Assembly (NCBI GenBank): GCA_963920765.1
Contig: OY987248.1
Span: 1,369,001-1,433,000, forward strand
Direction: 5' to 3'
From: Ulota crispa
Lineage: Eukaryota; Streptophyta; Bryopsida; Orthotrichales; Orthotrichaceae
Length of the DNA: 64,000 nucleotides
The notes beneath the pieces are model-generated. The model worked only from the letters and a program-made list of their open reading frames with translations. It had not been told where the DNA came from and did no database searches. The stretch's first letter is position 1. Every line of letters starts with the position of its first letter. Shown here in pieces: positions 1 to 13,527 of the stretch. A program made the translations under genes and the position numbers.

Positions 1-360
1 AAAATGTGCCAAAATTTGGCCTGTGCTTGCTGACGCTGGCTGCTGGTATGCATGCTATGAAATGCTCTGTTACGTTGATTCATAAATTCTCTGGAGGTGT
101 CCTGCAGCTAATCATGCATATCACGTTTTGCATTAATGGATGTTGTTTTTGCATAGCCTGTCAATTAGCTGTTGATTGTTTATCATTGAGCTGAAACAAC
201 ATTGAGGAAATTGAATAACGATGAACTCTTTGGGCATTTTAATGAAGAATTGAGTATCTGTGGAGACCAGTGGCTGCGAATTAGAGGCCCTTGCTGAGCC
301 TGTGTGCGAACACATTGCTGATGTCAATTTTAATCAATCGGTTATTGTTGAATGTGACAG
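1..360. other. Intron of the importin-like gene
   Basis: This is AT-rich sequence ending in a normal acceptor (gacag at 356-360) before the first visible importin exon. The first visible exon starts at the second base of a codon, so a coding exon must precede it outside the window. Confidence 0.6.
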
Positions 361-3300
361 GGGGCCCCGAGAAAGGGCAAAGAGTAGCTGCTGCTACGTA
401 CTTGAAGAACTTCTTACGATCTCACTGGAGTGAGGAGAACGCAATGTCTCCAGAAGAAAGGATGGAATTTCGGAATCAGCTCATAGAAATTCTTTTGCGG
501 GTCGATGGCATCGTGCTTAAGCTCTTGGCAGAAGCTGTAAGATACGTCGATCTACTATCAAAGCATCGCCTCGTATGTGACAGATGGTTTCTCGTCTGGA
601 AAACAGGACAGGTTTGATTGGCTAGATTGTTAGGCCAATCGACTTGCAGTTTCATTGTCTTACCAGGTCTTGCAGAATTTATCGTATCACTTGGTGTTCT
701 ACTTGCCTTTCCAGTAACGATTTGAGCGAACTCAAGTTTGTTTTGCTCTGTTTTGACTTGTTGAGTATCTTGTTCTACATTGTCTTAGACGGAAGAGTCT
801 TCTTCTATGTTTGCTGCAGTTTCGATTAGTGGCGGTTCACGACTTTGCGAAAAACTTGACATGGCCAGAACTTGTTCCTGCTTTTAAATCGGCAATCCAG
901 AACAGTGATTTAGTGAATGCAGCAGGAAATCCCGAGCTGAGAACACTCAATGTTCTCATTGGTGTTCAAACTCTCATCAAACCTTTCCAGGTTACAAGCT
1001 TATTGCTATGTAGCAATTCAGATTTTGTGTTGGAGGCTTCCTCTTTTCTGTTGCTGATAAAAATGAGTTTAATGAAGAGAGAGGGCTGATGCGCAGTACT
1101 TTTTGAGCCCTACTGTGGCGCGTGAGCCGGTCCCGGAACAACTGGATTTAGTTGCAAAAGAGCTCATTGCTCCTCTGCATGGTATCTTTCACCATCTCGT
1201 CCAGCAGGTAAGCTTGCTTCAAGTCGATAAGTAAGACGTGAACGGCCCATCGACACATCATTTTTCATTTCCTATCAAAGTATGTGCATTAGTTGGTTTT
1301 AAGGATTAGTACAGAAGCTCAAGAGAAGGAGAATCAACTCACAAATTTTTCTTTCTTCACCAAGTTGATTGGCTCAATTTTTGCAGGTTGCAGCATCAAA
1401 AGAAAATGGTTGTGCGCAGCATGACAACATCTTGCACATTTTATGCAAGGCTATGCATCTGGCTGTAAGTTTCTGAATCCAAAACTTGTTCTTACAGCTC
1501 CTTCTGACTTGTAATGCAGATTGAAATTTCACTAGATACCTTTAGAAAGCCGGTTTCTTGTCCACTATAGCTTTAGAGTCTACAAGCCATCAACCATTTC
1601 ATTCATGTGTGTTCATTATAGCCTTGAACACTTATTCTGCAATTAAATTGTGACAGGTGAAATCGCACATGCCGTCAGCTATACTTGCAAATCTAGGACA
1701 ATGGTTCAATGATTTCATGCTTCTGCTCGATGTGGTGGTGCTGGAGAAGAGGATGGACTTGCCAGAACAACAGCCTCGGCTTAAGACCTGGAAGCGCGTT
1801 CTTCAGATCTGCTGTAACCTTATCTCTCGTCATAGAAAGCATGTAGACAAGTAAGTTCCGCTATGTTCGACATTCATTTGGTCAATTATTGCACAATGTA
1901 TGACTCAACGGTTCAGTTAGGACATAACTATGGTTCAGACTCAGAACAGCAAAGGACTGATACTAAACTTTTGTAGGTTTCTACCTTCGATGTCCAATGC
2001 AGCACTGAAGATTGTCGGAAGAAGTGCAAATGCTAACGTGGTGAGTTGAGATTTGGGTCAACATCAATGCGGGTGCTTTTAGCTTAGTTTTTTAACGCAT
2101 ATGAACTGGAAAGTGAGCGCCCAGTTTTGCAACATGGATATTGAGACAGTTTCATCTCCTGAGAAGAATCATGATAAATATTTATGTCATATTGGAGAGT
2201 ACCATGCTGAATGAGTAGAATGTAATGCTGTTTGGGCTCTCCGTAACAATATTGCAGGACCTCGAACAGCAGCAGCAACGTGTCGTATCGTTAGCATTTG
2301 ACCTGGTTTCCAACATTCTAGAGACTGGTCCCGTAAGTTTTCATCCTCATTTGAGCAACCCTACTTGATTATTCTAAATGCTTGGCTGCTTCTTTAGAGC
2401 ATAAATTCTGACTTGCATGAGTGGCCGCTTCAACAAATCATCTTGCGTTTGATTGCGTTTGAGGATAAAATGAAGTGGATAATCGTAAGATCTTTCGCAT
2501 AGAAATCTTCTTCAGTTGGTTTGTAATAATACACATAACATCAGATCAAACGTGAATTGTGTTCTCTGGTTGGAATTGCAGGGCTGGAGGTTGATGGCCC
2601 TGCACTTTTCAAACTTGATGGTTTCTGCCATTTTTCCGGCTTTTATCATGACGGAGAAGGTACAGGCACCAACTTTCATCCGGATCAGCCTTGATTGGAA
2701 TTAAGCCTGATGTATGCTAGTCTAGTTTTGCACAAATACATTGGTTGCTTGAATTACCTGTGTACTTGAATGTAGCGTTGAGCACGAAGGTAATGAATCA
2801 AGTTTGATTATTATCACATGAAAGACAGAGTAGATAATTACTTTTGAAGTTTCCATGACTATTTCAGGACTTAATCGAGTGGTCGGAAGACGAAGATGAG
2901 TACTTGAGGAAAAACCTCCCATCGGACATGGTAAATTCATGTACTTGTCTATTACATCTAAAAAATTTCACAATCGTTGTTCAAAATAACCTTCTCAAAT
3001 TTATAGTCCACAACATCAGTTGATCGTTGTCATCTTTACGGTCACTGACGTGGTTCTAGGTTTTGTTCATGTCCACGTTTTAAGATGAATCAACCCATAA
3101 CGTTTCATTCAGGACGAAGCAAGCGGGTGGAAAGAAGATCTGCATACACCGCGACAAAGTGCCCTGAATCTTCTCAGCCTCATCGCCACTGCGAAAGTAA
3201 TGTCATGCATATCGTGAAATTTCTCTCTCAGCATCTCACGGACCTCTGAGCAATGCACTAGACTTCCTTTGGTATGGGAGGCAGTTTAGCGATGGTACTG

Positions 3301-6300
3301 GCGTTGGTAGCCCCATCAAATGAACGCCTGTGAGGAAAACAATGTAGAAGTGGAAACATTTATGTTTTGAAACTGGACAGAATCGTCAGCAGTAGTTTGC
3401 ATGTCGTTTTGTCTGAGGTGACTCGACCTGACTACCTTTGAGGGCAACAGTTTTAGCTTTGTATTCACGTGACGTATTTTTCAACTACGGTATTCTGCCT
3501 GTTTGAAACTTTTCTCATTTTGACAGTGAGGGATGATGTGGATGCAATCATTTTAATTTTAGTTTGGTGTCCAACAGGGTCCCCCAACCGTCGGTGGGGC
3601 ACAGAAAGTTCCTACAATGAAACGTAAGAAGAGAGGTAAAGGAAAGGGAAAAGACATTTCAGGCACGGCGGGAGAAGTTCTGGTGATGCCATTTTTGTCT
3701 CAGTTTCCTCTCCCACCTGACGGGAGTGACCCACGATCAGAAGCAGTCATCAAGTATACATATTTTTCCTTTCTCCTCCTCTAGAAGATACAGCAGTAAA
3801 TTCATGATCATGATTTGAAAAATCATCTTGAATCATCAAAACAAATTTGTAACGGTGTGTACATACTTGGCTTGCACATAGTTAGAACCTGACTTTGAAA
3901 GACATCTCACATTACCATGTGCAGTTATTATGGTGTCATGCTGGCTTATGGCGGCCTTCAACAGGTGATCAGTACTAACGTACTCATGTTTCAGAAATTT
4001 TATTTTTGTTTATGGCAATCTCGTAGCTAGTACAAGCATGGCTAATCAATCCGTCAAATTTTTTTGGCAGTTTTTGAAGACTCAATCATCCGAAAAAGTA
4101 ACTATGCTGCTACAAACAAGAGTTTTCCCATTATATTCGATGGTGGCACCGACACCATATGTCCTGGCCAACGCCAACTGGCTGCTTGGGGAGCTTGCAA
4201 CTTGCTTACCCGAGGTGCTTTATTCTCCATAGATGCCAGTGTTATTAGATATTATTTGTATAATGTACAGGAAGCCCGATCAGCCCCTTGAGTAGTAAAT
4301 AAGCGTCAAGCTCACGCAGTGTTGCGAAATTAATGAAACGCAAGGGTGCAAAATTCATACATCATAAGTGTTGTATCCACATATGTATTGTAGAGTCTGT
4401 TTGGGGATGACGTTTCTTATCAACACGAGGAAAACAATAGTTTATGGAACTCTCTAAGAAGCTTGTGCGTTTGTCGATCTGACTCGTCTTACTGCCCATA
4501 ACAAACCCAAAGCTATTAGCTGACTTTTCTGTAGTATCTGTTGGGGCAATGTGCATGCAACTTGCTTTTCGAAATTCTTGCTTTCTGAAGAAATTGAAAC
4601 AGTGATAATAGTTATATACTAAACTGTGAACATTGAGATTCAATTTTGAGTTATGACTCGAACATTGTGAATCAGGAACTTTGCGAAGAGGTGTATAACG
4701 CTTTACTGAAGGCCTTGCTGGCACCCAATGCTGGCGGTGTATCTTGGAAACCTGTCCGAGCTTCTGCCGCGGGAGCCCTTTCATCCCTTCTTCAGGTTCC
4801 ATTCACTTGAACTTAAAGCCGCGATATTCGTTTTCGCTTGGTAGCCTCAGCAGCTTATCAAGCATATTAACGTTGACAGTCACTATTACTTTTTAAAATT
4901 GATAACATACGGAGCATTATCTGCAATATTGAGCCTTTACATGAATCCATAATCAACAGCAGGTGACCCGAAGAAATCCAAAACCTGCTTTGGACTAAAA
5001 AAGTAGTGATAGATTCATATCTTGGCTGCATTTTTCCTTCCGATTAGCAAGAATTGCCTTGATCAAAGAACCTAGCTCTATGCGTGTTGAGGGTTGGAAT
5101 GACCTCGCATGTGGATTTAAGAAGATATATGGTGAGAAGCCATTGGGTGCTATCCATGCTAATTGCCTTTCGCATTATCTTTCCATCCATATTTGTTAGA
5201 AAATTAAATATAGGAGTATTAATTTACAAGCAATTACTCCTTTCCACTCCATAGGATGGCTACAAACCCTCAGAATGGCTGCCTCTACTTCAAGCTACCG
5301 TGGCAGGAGCACGTATGCCAGAAGAAGGCGAGGCAACTATCGCATTACAGCTGTTAGCGACTGCGGCAGAAGCAGGAGAAGACTATATTGCGTCCCATGT
5401 TCCAGCTATTACTGCTGCTATACAAGGGGAAATATCCAAGCATATTCCCCCTTATCCAGAACCCTGGCCCCAAGTAAGAATCACAGGCTCATTCAGTGAC
5501 TGAGCTTACCAATCATAGTGTCTTATCACTTATTCTAGTGTGCACCCCTATACCCTTGGTCTTGATTAGTGTTGTACTTCGAAATTAGCCGATAAACCAC
5601 GTGTAAGGACGAGCATTTTATGTTATGCAGATGGTAGAGCTTGGGTTTACGGCGGTGGCATCGCTGGCTCAGACTTGGGACAGTGCAGAACCTGACGAGG
5701 ATGAGGATGGAGGAAAAGCTATAACCAACTGGAAGTCGGGTTGCGAAACCCTTGCAAACACATTTGCTGAGCTTTTGCAGCGAGCATGGTTGACTTCTAT
5801 GCAGGTTTGGTCTTAGTGTCTACAGATACAAGACATTTCAGCAACAACAATGAACTTATTATGCTTTGTTATTTGTCCAGCTTATTGTGGGTTCTTCTTT
5901 TGGTTTGTTTAACCAAATCTGATATAATTATGGTGCTTGTTTCTTCCACTTGTTCTTGCCATAAAGGACAAAGGCTGTCCTCCAGTCACACCCCCGCCGT
6001 CGTGCTTGTGCGATGCTTCGGTTCTTCTGGCTGCGATCTTGCGTTACACTCAAGAATCAACCGCAGCAGGAAGCATGAAAGTCGAAGCGCTCTTGCAAGT
6101 TTGGGCAAATTTAGTGTCAGATTGGAAGGCGTGGGAGGAAGAGGAGGATGAGCCAGTTTTTGACTCAATAGAAGAAGCAGTTGCTTTACAGGTTTACCAG
6201 GACTTGTTTTGTAACGTTCCTCCTGACATGATTCAAAATGCCTCAGCTTCATGCTACTATTTTCTCTCTCCCAGCTCTACTATTTCTTCTACCGTCTAAT

Positions 6301-8193
6301 GCAATACCGTAAAATAGCATTACGCTGTGACATGTATTAAATGTAGCGTATAATCGATGAAATCAAAGTCACATCTTTTTAGTTAGACGTTCAAAAAGTT
6401 ACAGTTCAAGGAATTAGAAACAACTAGAGAAGGCTTACTAAGTTGCTCGTACGCAGTACCTTCAATCACATTTCTCCATGTTGTCCTCTGCAGGGAAGGT
6501 GTCCAATGTTGCACTTCACCACGGCCGAAATTCTTCCTTCACCAGCTCCCGAAGGGCCTCGACGATCTATTCTTCAATGCTTAGTTACGTTCATCACGTC
6601 GGCAATTGAGTCCGCATATTCAGCTGCGTGCTGGCGTGCTTGTCGTTGTGCTCATGCACTATTGCATGCATCACAGCTGTCGTTCGAAGGGGAGGCAATT
6701 TCAAACCTTCTTATACCTCGGTTTTGTGAGGTTGCTACACGACGGCTTCAGCAGCTGACGAATGTAACTGTGCCCTTGGCGAAACCTCTTATCCTTGTCA
6801 TTACCATGTGCTATATTGTTCTACCCGAGCAGGTGGAGAAGATATTTTCCTCTGAGGACAATTCCACGCTTGATATAACTGAGGATGGTGCAAATCAAGG
6901 CTTCCTCATGTATGCTGAAGCGCTGGCAGGTCTTGCTGAAAGCGAAGCCGATCCAGGCCTCTCCTTGGAGTCAGAGATGAAACTGGCTGGTAGTATTATT
7001 TCCCCTGAAAAGATTCTACTTGCTGTAAACAATACAGGACCTGGGTCTGGCATCTGGCCTTAGACGAGACTATCAATGCTCAAAGACCTATTTATCAGAA
7101 ATGAACGAATCGAAACGGCAGACATTTCTTTCGTGAACAATTTCAGCTCGTCCCCCATGGACCACTGATAGCGATCAGCAAAACATAGTTTTCATCCATT
7201 TCTGCTTTTTACTCTCCAAGCCGAGAATGACTGTTATTGCTTCATTCTTACTCAAAGGTGACATTTTACGCGTACTAATTCCTTGAAAAACTTGTGGGAC
7301 TGGTGGTTTTGCAGTGATTGGATTGCAAAGGGTTCTGGCGCACATCATCAAAAAGGAGCTGCTTGGAAATCGGAAGGGAATAAAGGCAGCCAACCATTGC
7401 TTGTGTTCCTTGCTAGAGTCTATGGTAGACCTGAAGGAGCTCTTAGAATCCTCAGAGACTGATGGAAGCGACACATCATCTGATTCAAGAACCGGATCCG
7501 CTTCTGGTGACGAGGATGATGACAGCATCGATGTAAGTCTTAAATTGTAACACCTCCTGATCGTAGAACTAAACCAACGAACCACTCTTACCTGGTACTT
7601 GATCCTTAATAAGCTACACACTCTAGGGCAGTGCTGGACACATTGAGCACTTGCAATGTGCTGATCATGGTCCTTGCAGGATTCGAGCTCTGAGGTATCC
7701 GAGCACGAAGAAAACGAAGAGGAATTTCTTGAGCGATATGCACAAACTGCTCGTGAGCTGCAAGAGGAAGCTAAGGAGGAGGCTGAAAATGGTCAAGATG
7801 AAGATGGCCACGAAATTGAACTGGGTATGTCACCTCGCCCTCATTTATACAAGTTCAACATGCACAACATGATCATGAAACCTGCATCCACATGTATAGT
7901 GATGTGCTAAACTAGGGTAACACATAGCATAATTTGGAATCTACACCTCAAGCGAGTGGAGGTTTTCTTACGACCTGAAATCTGAGCTAAATGAATTTGC
8001 AGCATGACGCATGCTAAGTGTACTGGTATTATGTGTCATGGAAACAGGTGTGCTAGCATTGGTCGACTATGAGAAGGAGGTTTTGGCATGTCTGAAGCAG
8101 CACGGCAAGAAACTAACTAGTCATCAACCTGTGCCCAAAGATCTTTTTTCAAGATTCAGAGAAAAGTACCCTGAGGCAAGGGCTTACTTATAG
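361..8193 (+). CDS. Importin-beta-like nuclear transport receptor (HEAT repeats), 5' partial, 22 exons
   Basis: Karyopherin-beta family proteins carry cargo through nuclear pores with Ran. Exons read: 361-536, 820-990, 1097-1207, 1387-1464, 1657-1850, 1977-2040, 2258-2332, 2398-2484, 2582-2659, 2868-2930, 3113-3196, 3578-3753, 3925-3964, 4071-4214, 4676-4795, 5255-5473, 5631-5804, 5967-6191, 6494-6989, 7315-7532, 7680-7824, 8048-8193. All have GT-AG borders and phases join without a stop, giving 1,094 residues. The first exon holds the importin N-terminal hallmark KGQRVAAATYLKNFLRSHW. Mid-protein NYYGVMLAYGGLQQ and NANWLLGELATCLPE, an internal lysine-rich stretch (exon 12) and the acidic Ser/Glu/Asp tail (exons 20-21) fit the plant group that includes Arabidopsis At3g17340 and SAD2-like importins; the exact subgroup is from memory. 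About 40 N-terminal residues lie before the window. Nothing in 1-360 reads as the missing exon. Confidence 0.9.
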
Positions 8194-8920
8194 TCAGCAT
8201 GTTGGCCAAGAGTGTGCCGGCATTGACGAGCTGCTCTTTTTGACATGCGGACTTTTTTTCACCGAAATCTGATTTTTAAATCACCAAAAAAAAGGAAATG
8301 CAGAAGTTTACACACCCGATTCCTCTATTCAAAAGCATCAGGATATGTTTGTGAAATAATGGAACACCTGCAAAGGACGCACACATGCTCACCCATACTT
8401 CAACCCAAAGGATTCACTAGCTGTGGGTCCATGAATACTGTTACCAAAATGCTACAGTGCTCTGTTATTAATAGTGTTACTTGAACTTTTACTATACTCA
8501 CTCTAAGTTTCAAGTAGTTTGCATTTGGAGTTACCTTCCTTGTATCCATAGTCTACACCACTCTTTGACACCTCCTTCCTTCTTTTTCTCATTTTGCTCA
8601 TTATCTTTGCTTGAATTTGCTTGAATGTGCTTACCCTCTATGTGATTTCTTGCCCTTGCTTTGTTGCCTTGCCTTTGCTTATGCCCCACCTTCTCCTTAC
8701 TCTACAATCCTATTTTTGCCTTTTTTGTGCCTCCTCACTTGTCTTGTACTGCTCCGCTCTAACATTGCCTCTTTGCTTGCCTTGCAACTATGTGTTGTAT
8801 TGCCTCTTTGTCCCTCCACCTTGCCTCACAACCCTAGACGCCTTCTTTGAGTAGCATGAACCAAGTGAGTTTTTTTCTTTCCAATTTTCTACTCCAACCT
8901 CAACTTTGCAACCAAATCTT
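8194..8920. other. 3' flank of importin-like gene; pyrimidine-rich stretch
   Basis: The 3' UTR presumably lies in the first few hundred bases. From about 8560 to 8860 the plus strand is C/T-rich (repeated tgcctt, cttgc, ctcc). It is open in several frames only because of composition. I see no gene. Confidence 0.5.
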
Positions 8921-9173
8921 ATATTCATTAAAATGGGAGATTTCCATTGAATTGAGAGGTAATTGAAAGGAAATTCAACAAAAGATTTTATTGCAATTTA
9001 GCTTGAGCCAAGCTAAATTGCAATAAAACTTTTCAAAATTAACCTAAAATTAGAAGGTTTTATGTCAATTTGTCTGAAAAATCTACTTTTAATGGAAATT
9101 ACCAATTCAGATTGAGATTAGCATGATTATTTTGAGAGGTGCCCAATCTCCCATTTTAAAGAATATGGTGTTA
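8921..9173. mobile_element. Miniature inverted-repeat element, family L copy 1
   Basis: The left end ATATTCATTAAAATGGGAGA is mirrored by CTCCCATTTTAAAGAATAT on the right. The interior contains a near-palindrome around 8995-9030 (taaattgcaataaaa and its complement). A diverged relative lies at 29911-30168 with the same interior order. There is no coding capacity. Confidence 0.6.
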
Positions 9174-9631
9174 CCACTTTCTATCCTTTACTTCCACTTG
9201 TAAGTTGTAACCCTTCTTTAGTCTTTATACCTCACCTTGTTTTAAACTCATAAGCTAACAAGGCCTAAAATAAGACATTTATAAAAGTTTCGGAAAATTT
9301 GTTAACTATTTTTTATTTATTTTAACAGAACGACAAAAGAAGAAATCTGCTAGGTTTGAACATTTCCTTATGACGTGATTGATAATTAAATCATATTTAT
9401 ACTTCTATTTGGCATTGTTATCAAGTAAAAAAAAAAGGGTTTCTTGCTTTTATGCTTCTATTTTGAGAATATAGAATGCCAATTTGCAAAGGTTTACAAT
9501 TTAATTTGATAAAGGTATAGTTTTTGCTTATGTAATCATTTAGAAACAAACTTGGTTTTAGGCGTTTTTTTTGTTTTTGTTAAAAAGAATGTAACGTCAA
9601 TTTGCAAAGAGTTGCAACTACTATTTTATAA
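9174..9631. other. AT-rich spacer
   Basis: AT-rich DNA with poly-A/T runs. No gene, no clear repeat boundary. Confidence 0.4.
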
Positions 9632-10343
9632 GGGAATTGATATAAGCACACAGGGGTATATTTTAGATATTTACCATTAGCAAGCTTAATTGGGAAAATT
9701 TGAATTCAAATTTGGACTTTAGAGACTGATTTAATCTAGAACCACAAAAGACATTATAGTTGCACAATGTCTAGTGGAAAAGCTTAGCTTTTTTACAAAT
9801 AAGGGTAAAGGTGATAATTTGCCTCTTGGCTAAGCTTTTCCACCATTAGGAAAAATATGGGGCATCAACAAGGTCTTTATAAACAAATCCAACCCTCCAT
9901 ATGTTTTGTTCCCAATGTGGGGAACCAGCCCCCAAAGGAAGGCCAAAAAAAATGGATTAAAAAAATCCAACAAATCAAAAAAAAAAAAAAAAATCTTAGG
10001 AAAAAATGAGAAACTATCTTGATTTTTTTTTTTAAATTTAAAAAAAATTGAAAAAGCTAACATGGCACCAATAGTGCCACGTCAGCCTGTGCATGATTTT
10101 ATTGGGCACCAAGTTCCCATGGCTAGGGACCCCCCAAACTCAGGACCTTATTGGGGCCCCATATTTTTCCTAATGTAGACATTGTTCAATCATAACTTCA
10201 TTTCTAATCGTAAACTAAATTAAGATTTCTAAATCCAAATCCAAATTGAAATTTTCCAAATTCAACTTGTTGAAGGTAAATATCTAGTATTTACCTTGCA
10301 GTTGTGCATATATCAAACCTTGTTGTACATATATCAATTCCCT
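9632..10343. mobile_element. Foldback element, family E copy 1, interrupted by a nested element
   Basis: Begins GGGAATTGATATAAGCACA and ends with the matching TATATCAATTCCC. Both arms carry the same segment in opposite orientation (tagatatttacc near the ends, then the paired aattcaaatttgga-type and tccaaatccaaatt-type stretches). Removing the nested element at 9844-10175 leaves about 380 bp, close to copy 2 (32373-32767, 395 bp), which has an uninterrupted centre. No transposase is seen. Confidence 0.75.
9844..10175. mobile_element. Miniature inverted-repeat element nested in family E copy 1
   Basis: The ends CATTAGGAAAAATATGGGGC and GCCCCATATTTTTCCTAATG are perfect inverted repeats. The insertion point falls at the ccac/tagac junction of the host foldback, where copy 2 is continuous (ccactaggcg). 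The interior has long A runs. Confidence 0.75.
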
Positions 10344-10347
10344 GAAT

Positions 10348-11119
10348 TAACCCCTAAAGGACCAAAGAGCTCAATATTGCCAAAGGGGGTGCTTGGAGGT
10401 GTGAAAGTATACAAAAGAGGCATTTTTAGCTCAAGTTTTGGTCTGCCACTCAAGTCCAAATGGAGTTGTTAGTTCAAGGAAAAATTATGATTGGCTTGTT
10501 GTTCCTTGAAGCGCCTCCTTTGCTCTAGATTCTACATGGAATATGGAGTATATTTTATTTTTCAACAATTAGGAGAAGAATGTCTTTGGGCAAACAAAGG
10601 GAGTGGCTTAGAGAGCAGATGGGATGGGTGCTCTCCTGTCTTGTATTATATAAGGGAGAAGTTTGGTGATGTGTCACCTTTTTTCTTCTTGATTTGGGCA
10701 AGGTTTTTATAGCTTTAAAGTAAGGAGCTAGTGGAATCTAGCTACTTTGAGTGACCATATCTTTTGGAGTTTTATCCATTTGTGGAGTTTTTTTTCCATC
10801 AAGTATAGCAAGACACAATCTCATAGGATCAACCATTAGGTAACTCTTTTTTTTGAGAAAATATTACATGAAAGTCCAAAATCTATATTTTGAACTGTTG
10901 CCCAAATTGGAAAACATGAGATTCTCAACAGTGAGAATTTTGCAAATTTATTAGGATTTGAAATCAAATTGGTTTAAAACATTTAATTTATAGTTGGGTA
11001 TAGAATGACCGGTTTGAATTATGTGATTACTTGTTCAATTTTCCAAAAACTCAAAAAATGTGTTGAAGGTTTCATGTTAGAGGTATGCTGAATTTTCTTA
11101 GCAAGACGCTTAGGGTTAA
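10348..11119. mobile_element. TTAA-bounded element, family C, 772 bp
   Basis: Starts TTAACCCCTAAAGGACC and ends CTTAGGGTTAA. It abuts the foldback element that ends at 10343. The two ends match well only for the outer 9-10 bases, so the right boundary is less certain. There is no coding capacity. Confidence 0.5.
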
Positions 11120-11376
11120 GGCCCACAGATAATAGGATAAACTGCGTGTAGTTATCTGCATTCTTGCAATGCAGTAAATCAAAAGCTTTTATCTAAAAAG
11201 ACAAACACCCTAAGAAATTATGCAGAAGGTTATGCATAGAAGTCAAATAAATTTTAAGATACACTTGATAGCCAGCAGTACCAAGCTAGGTGTGGCTCCC
11301 TTATATTTGCTTGAAAGAAAAAAAAACCAAAAACAATTGGTGGGTATCTGTATATATAATAGACTTAACACCATAT

Positions 11377-11630
11377 TAGGTAAATTGGGAAAAAAGGGTG
11401 TCCCATTTTGTACTTCACCTACTTCTGAGAACATCACCTAAAACCAGATTTGAAGGTATTAGATTTAGTCTGAGTCACTAAGCCCCTTGTAAATTCCTCC
11501 TCTCAAGTGAGGGCACGTGTACAAAAAAAACACTAAGCTCAGTTGTACATGATCATGTATTGTACAACCTGCAAAAATCCCAAAATGTACCCTTTTTCGC
11601 AATTTACCTAATATGGTGTTACTTGGTCTA
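11377..11630 (-). mobile_element. Miniature element, family A copy 1, 254 bp
   Basis: The ends ACACCATATTAGGTAAATTG and CAATTTACCTAATATGGTGT are perfect inverted repeats and are flanked by TTA on both sides. The interior has the family hallmark gtgagggcacgtgtac and the palindrome tacatgatcatgta. Orientation is opposite to the copies at 18925, 25554 and 28110. Confidence 0.8.
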
Positions 11631-13527
11631 ATAATCGTGTTTGTAGGTCAAGCAAAGTATTTTAAAACGCTCACTAAGTAAGAGGACTTGGGAATCCGCT
11701 TAAACGCCTTCATTAAGCTAGAAACGAGATTGCACTAAGCCAGAAGTTCAAGATTGCACATAAAGTGTAATTATGGCTGATCCGATTTTTGCCTGATTTG
11801 ATGGCTGATGTGCTCCCTCCTTGCTTCTCAAGCTGTCAACATGACTCACATCATAGACGTGCTCTCCCTCCCCCACACTTCTCTTGGTGCCACCTTCACA
11901 AGAACGTGACCATGGAACATTGCTATTGCTTCCTCCTGGATCATCGCTTTGAACTAATGCTGGAACATTTGTTGCTGCTTCCTCTCGGATCATTGCTTCG
12001 AGCGAATGCACGGATGCACGAATGCGGGACCAGGTGCACATTTGCGGAGATTTGGACTTCTTTGCTTTCTCATTGATTTTGCAAAAGGTGGGTTAACTTT
12101 GCCTCAAAGTTAAAGAAGTTGCACGTAGACACACGTTAGAAGAATCTCCGGCTCAGAAGTACGAAGTGGTCAAGAGACACTCTTTTCTTCCACCAGGTGA
12201 AATGCACGGATTTTCAAGGAGCATCTCATATATACAAGATGTGATAAGAAATACATGCATACGTACACACATTTATTCCTCAAGTTTTGCATCAAAAGGT
12301 CTATGAGAATTTACGGTTGCTCACAATTTGAAGTTGGGTTATTCAAGGTTGCCGCTTGAGGATGTTTGGAAGTTGGAAATCCAGACAAGGCAGTTAGAAC
12401 CCATTTGGCAGCACATGCACTTTTGCCCCTGGGTGAACGGTCATGTCGCTGCAGCAACAAGCAGCACAGGTCCGATATTTCTTGTGGAAGGCAAATCATG
12501 TTGGATGCTTTGCAGGACGAGCGTTCTGGAACAGGCTTAGCTGCATTCAAGTTTGCTGCTTCCCAACGCAAGCTAATTGTTATCCCACGTTTGCAGTTGC
12601 TTTTCCGTCCATGAGAGCACCATTTAATAGCAGTGTATGTTCAACGTGACGAGGGCCTAATATACTGAGACCTTCGAATGTAACCTTTTTTTTAACCCTT
12701 TGGTTTATTTTTTCTCTTTTTGACAGCCTTTCACTTGCTCCTGTTTAGATTTCTTTTGAACGCTGCAAATTTGATGGAAGCATGCGCGGCCTTTGTGCCA
12801 AAGCACGTGCTCGACGCCAGGTCCGTAAAGTTGAGAATCCTGCACTCGCTCTTCTTTTGGTTCCTTTGCAGCTCTTCTTGCTTTGGTCCTCGTACGTCAT
12901 TAATCCAAGCTTGGTGAAGGCAAGCAAGAGCATACAATGCTCGCATTGGGGTGGAGTCGTTGGAGATTGTGCCGGTATCCAAAGCCCAAGCTCAACAACG
13001 AAGGTAAAGAAGCCCCGGTTATACTGAGTTTATTCTTTGGCCTTTCATGTTTGTTTCATGCGCCATTTTTAGTACAAATGTGATGTATAGTTTGAATGTG
13101 ATGCAAAATTAAAGTGCGCATCATCGTTTTAGTCTTTTCTGTTGGTATGATCCAATTTGACGTCGTTATGGTCTTATGGACAAGGATGAATATATGCCCA
13201 ATGTGTCCGAAATGTGTCCGTCCTACGGACACGGGTCATACTAGTTTTACATCATAAGATTAGCAGGCTGCGTGAATTATCATACGACTGCATGCATTTT
13301 GGAGACAGAAAAAATAGTCCCATTCAGGCAAACTGGACAAACAAAAAGAAAGAAAATAGACAACTATGAAATTGGAAATGGAACTGGACGTCCCAAGTGG
13401 CAATGCCACTAAATTTATTCCAATGTATTCCAATGTTTGGTACATATTGTACTGTACTGTACATACAGTCCCACTATGTATCAATCACTGCACTAGAGCC
13501 TAGGGGGAAGAATATAATTCCCCTATA
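11631..13527. other. Spacer without a recognisable gene
   Basis: About 1.9 kb of more balanced composition than its surroundings, with several short overlapping open frames on both strands (for example 11789-12076 plus, 12311-12571 minus, 12731-12982 minus). None shows a known motif, a consistent splice pattern or a preferred frame. It could be a decayed element or an unrecognised transcript. Confidence 0.35.

Noticed and set aside
8611..8854. Plus-strand frames rich in Leu, Cys and Pro downstream of the importin-like gene
   Set aside because: They follow from a pyrimidine-rich tract. Two frames are open side by side and neither has a motif.
12311..13027. Cluster of overlapping open frames on both strands
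   Set aside because: No consistent frame, no splice pattern and no recognisable motif. Kept as spacer rather than called as a gene.
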